Source: an uncultured bacterium (lineage in GTDB: Bacteria; Verrucomicrobiota; Kiritimatiellia; CAIKKV01; CAITUY01). From it: 44,042 nt of DNA. The notes beneath the pieces were generated by a model. That model was not told the DNA's origin. It made no database searches and worked only from the letters and a program-made list of their open reading frames with translations. A program made the position numbers and the translations under genes. The DNA lies in assembly GCA_903895695.1 (NCBI GenBank), contig CAITUY010000096.1, positions 1 through 44,042 of the forward strand, in the 5' to 3' direction. Shown piece after piece: positions 41,232 to 44,042 of this stretch; position 1 is the stretch's first letter, and the number at the start of each line of letters is the position of its first letter.

Positions 41232-41933
41232 TCATCGCGCCGTGTAGATCAGATACAACCCGCCCAACACCACCAGCATGCCACAGGTTTTTTTCAAAAT
41301 CACGGCGCCCTTGGACTTCTCGTTCCAGTTCAGATAGTGCTGAACGACTTCCGTGAACGTGCCCGCCAGCACGATTACCGAGCAGTGTCCGATTCCGTAG
41401 AACAAAAGCAGCAGAACCCCGTAGGGGAGGTTCGTGGCCGCCAATTTGAACGTCACCGCCAGCATTGGCGCCATGTAGGCGAAGGTGCAGGGGCCCAGCG
41501 CGATGCCGAACACCAGGCCCAGAATCAACGCCGCCAAAAGTCCTTTGCGCTTCAGACCAGGTTGCGCCGCGCCAGGCATGGGCAGGCGGATTGCATCCAG
41601 CAGATAGAGCCCGACCACGAAGAAAATGACGGCCACCCCGTAATTGCCCCAGCGCCCGACGTCACCCATCATCCGCCCGGCCGCTGCCGTGATCGCCCCG
41701 ATCACGCCAATGGTAATCAGAATGCCCGCTGCGAACAGTAAAGAGATGGCAAACGCCCTACGAGGCGTGATGCGACCCTGCTTGTCGATGAATCCCACGA
41801 TCAAGGGAATGCTCGCCAGATGGCAGGGACTCAGCAGGATGCTGAGCACGCCCCATATAACCGCGGCGCCCAGGGCGAGGCCGGCCGATCCTTCGACGGC
41901 ATGTGCTAAGACCGTGAAGACGTTCTCGATCAT
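41232..41933 (-). CDS. CcdA/DsbD-type membrane electron carrier
   Basis: This 233-residue protein has six or more helices. The paired cysteines that carry electrons across the membrane are present: C37 in LLSPCHLASIPLIVGF and C149 in GIALGPCTFAYMAPM. It would move reducing power from cytoplasmic thioredoxin to a periplasmic partner, most simply the membrane-anchored thioredoxin encoded just upstream, whose stop overlaps this start (ATGA). The start MIENVF is chosen because earlier codons are made of a dispersed repeat. It sits inside the metal(loid) island, not near cytochrome genes. Confidence 0.88.
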   Translation of the reverse strand: MIENVFTVLAHAVEGSAGLALGAAVIWGVLSILLSPCHLASIPLIVGFIDKQGRITPRRAFAISLLFAAGILITIGVIGAITAAAGRMMGDVGRWGNYGVAVIFFVVGLYLLDAIRLPMPGAAQPGLKRKGLLAALILGLVFGIALGPCTFAYMAPMLAVTFKLAATNLPYGVLLLLFYGIGHCSVIVLAGTFTEVVQHYLNWNEKSKGAVILKKTCGMLVVLGGLYLIYTAR

Positions 41934-42496
41934 TCTGGCTTCTGACTCCTGGATTCTGAATTCGTTTTCAATTCGACCCCCAATTCCTTCCACTTCGCCA
42001 GGATATCCTCCCTGCCGATGAACCCCTCGTGCCGGAACCGTTCCTGGCCGGCCGCGTCATAGAAGATTTGTGTGGGAATCATTCGGATTCCGTACGTCTT
42101 CGCCTCGTCGGGCTTCTCCCAGACGTCGACGAACTGGACCTCCAACGTCCCGGTATAGGTCTTCCTCAATTCTTCCAGGATCGGCGCCATCATCTTGCAT
42201 GGGATGCACTTCCCGGCGCCGAGATCGACCAACCGGGGCAGTTTCTCCCCCAGTGCTGGCGCAACGGCCGCTGCGGCCGGCGACGCGACCGCCGGAGGCA
42301 CAGCATTGCTCCCGGCTACGGCCACAGGCAACGGGCAAATTCCCCCACCGCAACAGGCTGATGGACCCTTGCCCGCGAGTTTGCCGAACACCACCACGCC
42401 CAGGGCCACGGCCAGTGCTACCCAAATCCACTTGACCTTGCCGCGACCGGATCCGCCGGGATCGCCGTTCGTCTTCTTCTCTTCTGTATCGTTCAT
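41930..42496 (-). CDS. Membrane-anchored thioredoxin-family protein
   Basis: The protein has 188 residues: a charged N-terminus, one transmembrane helix (WIWVALAVALGVVVFG), a cysteine-rich stretch (SACCGGGICPLP), an Ala/Pro linker and a thioredoxin domain with active site C97-I-P-C100 and MIPTQIFYDAAG. The thioredoxin domain should face the periplasm and accept electrons from the CcdA-like neighbour. The last dozen residues (NSESRSQKPE) are encoded by a dispersed repeat. AAGGGG precedes the ATG. The extra CCGGGIC cysteines near the membrane are unusual and may bind metal. Confidence 0.88.
   Translation of the reverse strand: MNDTEEKKTNGDPGGSGRGKVKWIWVALAVALGVVVFGKLAGKGPSACCGGGICPLPVAVAGSNAVPPAVASPAAAAVAPALGEKLPRLVDLGAGKCIPCKMMAPILEELRKTYTGTLEVQFVDVWEKPDEAKTYGIRMIPTQIFYDAAGQERFRHEGFIGREDILAKWKELGVELKTNSESRSQKPE
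41934..41963. repeat. TTCTGGCTTCTGACTCC-type repeat at a gene junction
   Basis: CTGGCTTCTGACTCCTGGAT with the flanking TTCTGAATTC is a pseudo-periodic sequence (TTCTG/CTTCTG units), atypical of local codon usage. It encodes the C-terminal tail of the thioredoxin-like protein and lies directly before the CcdA-like start. On the minus strand it contains AGGAG 13 bases before that ATG, so it may supply a ribosome-binding site. Confidence 0.5.
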
Positions 42497-42512
42497 GCGT
42501 GTCTCGCCCCTT

Positions 42513-42890
42513 CTAGCAAGCCAGTTTCGCCGCACCTGCCGCTGCAACTTTCGCAATGGCCTCGGGCGATGGCGGCGTCTGGCCCTTCGCCAAGCCCAGG
42601 TCGGCAAGTTGCAGGTGCTCGTACGTCTTAAACCCCGCCTGATCCAGACTGCTCTTCGCGCAATTAAGCGGACAGCCGTCAATGGCCAGGATTCGGGCCG
42701 CCGACTGGGTCGTCGCCATGATCCCCGGCACCCGCCCGCCAATGCCTGCCGTGCAGTACATTTTGCCCACGCCGTCCTTCGTCAACTTCCGAGCCGCCTG
42801 ATCGGCAATGGCGCCCACATCTGCCGCCCCCGAACACGCAAAGATCAGTGTCGGCCCCGCTCCACAGGCACACGCACTCTTCTCGCTCAT
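42513..42890 (-). CDS. DGC-type putative zinc/metal-binding protein
   Basis: This 125-residue protein of the DGC-domain family is named for the motif here in AIDGCPLNCAKS (C73, C77). Other conserved cysteines are at CACG near the start, FACSGAADVG and MYCTAGIGG. Members are predicted metal-binding proteins of unknown reaction, often found near thioredoxin-like and permease genes in metal(loid) loci. It starts 16 bases upstream of the anchored thioredoxin, so co-transcription is likely. Confidence 0.82.
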   Translation of the reverse strand: MSEKSACACGAGPTLIFACSGAADVGAIADQAARKLTKDGVGKMYCTAGIGGRVPGIMATTQSAARILAIDGCPLNCAKSSLDQAGFKTYEHLQLADLGLAKGQTPPSPEAIAKVAAAGAAKLAC

Positions 42891-42910
42891 CTTACACCTT
42901 CGTTATGTTG

Positions 42911-43455
42911 TTCTCGCCAAGACGCAAAGCACGCCAAGGATTACTGGGTATCGGGCAGCCCGTTCACGATCCGAGTGATCCCATCTTTCAGCAACGCTGC
43001 ATTGAAGTTGATGAGCAGACCCAGGCGTTTCTGTCCCAGTCTCAGGTACGTCAGTAATTGTTTCTTGTGAACCGGATGAACCTGCTCAACGGACTTAAGT
43101 TCCACGACCACGCAGCCGGCAACCAGCAGGTCAATCCTGAAACCTTCGTCGTATTGGTGCCCGTCGTACACGAACGTGACGGGAACCTGGCGTGCCACCG
43201 GCAGCCCGCGTTTGGTCAATTCGTGGAACAGGACTGTCTCGTAGACAGACTCAAGCAACCCAGGACCCAACCCCTTGTGGACCGAGAGCGCGGCATCTAC
43301 AATCTGCTTAGCAACCTCATTTTCCATCTTTTGCTCCCTATTTCTCTCCTTTGCGCTCTTAGCGCCTTAGCGCGAGATATCTTTCCTCGCAAAGCCGCGG
43401 AGACCGCCAAGTGGAAGTCACTTCTGGCTTTGCGTCCTTTGCGCCTTGGCGAGAG
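42911..43455. repeat. Inverted repeats enclosing the GxxExxY gene
   Basis: The left arm 42911-42939 begins TTCTCGCCAAGACGCAAAG. The right arm 43427-43455, read on the other strand, begins CTCTCGCCAAGGCGCAAAG. The 29-base arms agree at 24 positions. The stop codon of the enclosed gene is two bases from the left arm. Two further degenerate copies lie inside the right part (about 43351-43373 and 43383-43412). Structure and position suggest a unit inserted between two genes of the island. Confidence 0.7.
42941..43327 (-). CDS. GxxExxY-family protein (PDDEXK-nuclease-like)
   Basis: This 128-residue protein carries the name-giving motif G23-x2-E26-x2-Y29 in GPGLLESVYE. The putative nuclease core D65...E75-x-K77 is in FRIDLLVAGCVVVELKSV, followed by QLLTYLRLGQKRLGLLINF. 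These proteins are restriction-endonuclease-like in fold, are widespread in PVC and related phyla, and often occur in repeats or near 23S rRNA insertions. Function is unproven. It interrupts an otherwise coherent set of redox and transport genes and is bounded by inverted repeats, so it was probably inserted. Confidence 0.9.
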   Translation of the reverse strand: MENEVAKQIVDAALSVHKGLGPGLLESVYETVLFHELTKRGLPVARQVPVTFVYDGHQYDEGFRIDLLVAGCVVVELKSVEQVHPVHKKQLLTYLRLGQKRLGLLINFNAALLKDGITRIVNGLPDTQ

Positions 43456-43459
43456 CTTC

Positions 43460-43693
43460 TTACGCCAGGAACTCCTTGATGTTGTCCGGACTAAGCACCT
43501 TCCCGGCGCTCTTCACCTGCCCATCCACCACCAGCGCCGGGGTGGTCATCACGCCGAACTTCATGATCTCCTGAATCTTCTCCACCTTCTCGACGACGGC
43601 CTCGATGCCCAGCGCCTTGACCGCCGCCTCGACATTGGCGGTCAGCAGCTTGCATTTTGAACAGCCTGTTCCCAAAACCTGTATCTTCTTCAC
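43460..43693 (-). CDS. Mini-thioredoxin (redox-active disulfide protein 2 type)
   Basis: This 77-residue thioredoxin-fold protein starts at GTG (VKKIQVLGTGCSKCKLL), with AAAGG upstream. The active site is C11-S-K-C14, and the cis-proline is in MTTPALVVDGQ. Members of this family typically sit directly downstream of YraQ/ArsP permeases, exactly as here, with 16 bases between the genes. They are thought to service the permease or to reduce its metal(loid) substrate. Length is normal. Confidence 0.88.
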   Translation of the reverse strand: MKKIQVLGTGCSKCKLLTANVEAAVKALGIEAVVEKVEKIQEIMKFGVMTTPALVVDGQVKSAGKVLSPDNIKEFLA

Positions 43694-43709
43694 GGATTGA
43701 ACCTTTCTC

Positions 43710-44042
43710 TCACATGATGGCATTGAACAGGTAGCCCACCGCCATGATGCCGATGGCAACGACACCAAAAAACACGACGAGCAAGCGGGGTTTGAGCACT
43801 TTGCGGAGGATGATCGCCTCCGGCAGGGAAAGTGCGATCACGGCCATCATGAACGCCAGTACCGTTCCCAGCGCCGCGCCTTTCCCGAGCAGGGCCTGCA
43901 CGATCGGGATGATGCCGGCCACGTTGGAATACATCGGCACGCCGATGAGTACCGCCAGCGGCACCGACCACCACGCGCCTTTGCCCATGATGGAGGCCAT
44001 GAAGTTCTCAGGCACGTATCCGTGGATGCCCGCGCCCACGCC
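43710..44042 (-). CDS. YraQ/ArsP-type permease, C-terminal part, cut by window end
   Basis: The 110 visible residues contain GVPMYSNVAGIIPIVQALLGKGAALGTVLAFMMAVIALSLPEAIILRKVLK, shown here as the recognisable block; it is the C-terminal half of DUF318/YraQ permeases. The frame continues beyond 44042. ArsP members of this family export trivalent methylated arsenicals, while others have unknown substrates. The following mini-thioredoxin gene is the usual partner. Without the N-terminal half and its cysteines, the ArsP assignment cannot be settled. Confidence 0.82.
   Translation of the reverse strand, partial: GVGAGIHGYVPENFMASIMGKGAWWSVPLAVLIGVPMYSNVAGIIPIVQALLGKGAALGTVLAFMMAVIALSLPEAIILRKVLKPRLLVVFFGVVAIGIMAVGYLFNAIM

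Overview
The window is a GC-rich bacterial chromosome segment that is almost entirely coding. I saw no rRNA, tRNA or CRISPR array. The mix of gene families points to a free-living anaerobic or facultative member of the PVC group, with Kiritimatiellota/Lentisphaerota-like bacteria my best guess. The mix includes two uroporphyrinogen-decarboxylase-family proteins, an FGE-like domain protein, a phosphatase-kinase fusion, a GxxExxY protein and hgcAB. The segment also carries several families of short intergenic repeats. The assignment is inference from gene content, not phylogeny.

Layout. 1-5500: edge of an ISAzo13-type transposase, a zinc-ribbon/TPR protein, a MIF-family tautomerase, a secreted FGE-like protein and a 5'-nucleotidase-like phosphoesterase. 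5.6-9.5 kb: a GH51 arabinofuranosidase and two URO-D-family proteins. 9.6-14.2 kb: a divergent nitrogen block with amt-glnK on the minus strand behind a sigma-54-type promoter, facing an APC permease with an odd hydrophilic insert. 14.3-19.1 kb: a PP2C-kinase fusion, a minimal sigma-54-activator-like AAA+ protein with an altered GAFTGA loop, and a Kup potassium transporter. 19.1-23.2 kb: sulfur amino acid genes (cysK, a frameshifted and an intact Cys/Met PLP enzyme) next to a divergent Rrf2 regulator. 23.3-29.6 kb: an envelope block with an ECF sigma factor and zinc-finger anti-sigma protein, an HtrA protease, a six-BON-domain protein, and an S10-like protein that has lost two catalytic residues. 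29.9-36.6 kb: thioredoxin, two small membrane proteins and a TolC-MFP-RND efflux system.

36.6-44.0 kb, all on the minus strand, is the most notable part. An ArsR repressor gene overlaps hgcA, which is followed by hgcB, acr3, a cysteine-rich small protein and an ArsC-methyltransferase fusion. HgcA and HgcB are the corrinoid protein and ferredoxin of mercury methylation. Upstream in the same direction lie an ArsP/YraQ-type permease (cut by the window end), a CxxC mini-thioredoxin, a DGC-type metal-binding protein, a membrane-anchored thioredoxin, a CcdA-like electron carrier and a 50-residue 4Fe-4S ORF. A GxxExxY gene enclosed by inverted repeats has landed inside this series. I read it as a metal(loid) methylation, reduction and export island under arsenite-type control. 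The identity of HgcAB is firm; the joint function is inference.

Several repeat families sit between genes and sometimes inside them: GTTTCAGTGTTC-type, TAGGGCG palindromes, CTACAGC tandem repeats, TTCTGGCTTCTGAC-type and CGCCAAG/CGCAAAG-type. They extend reading frames in at least two places.
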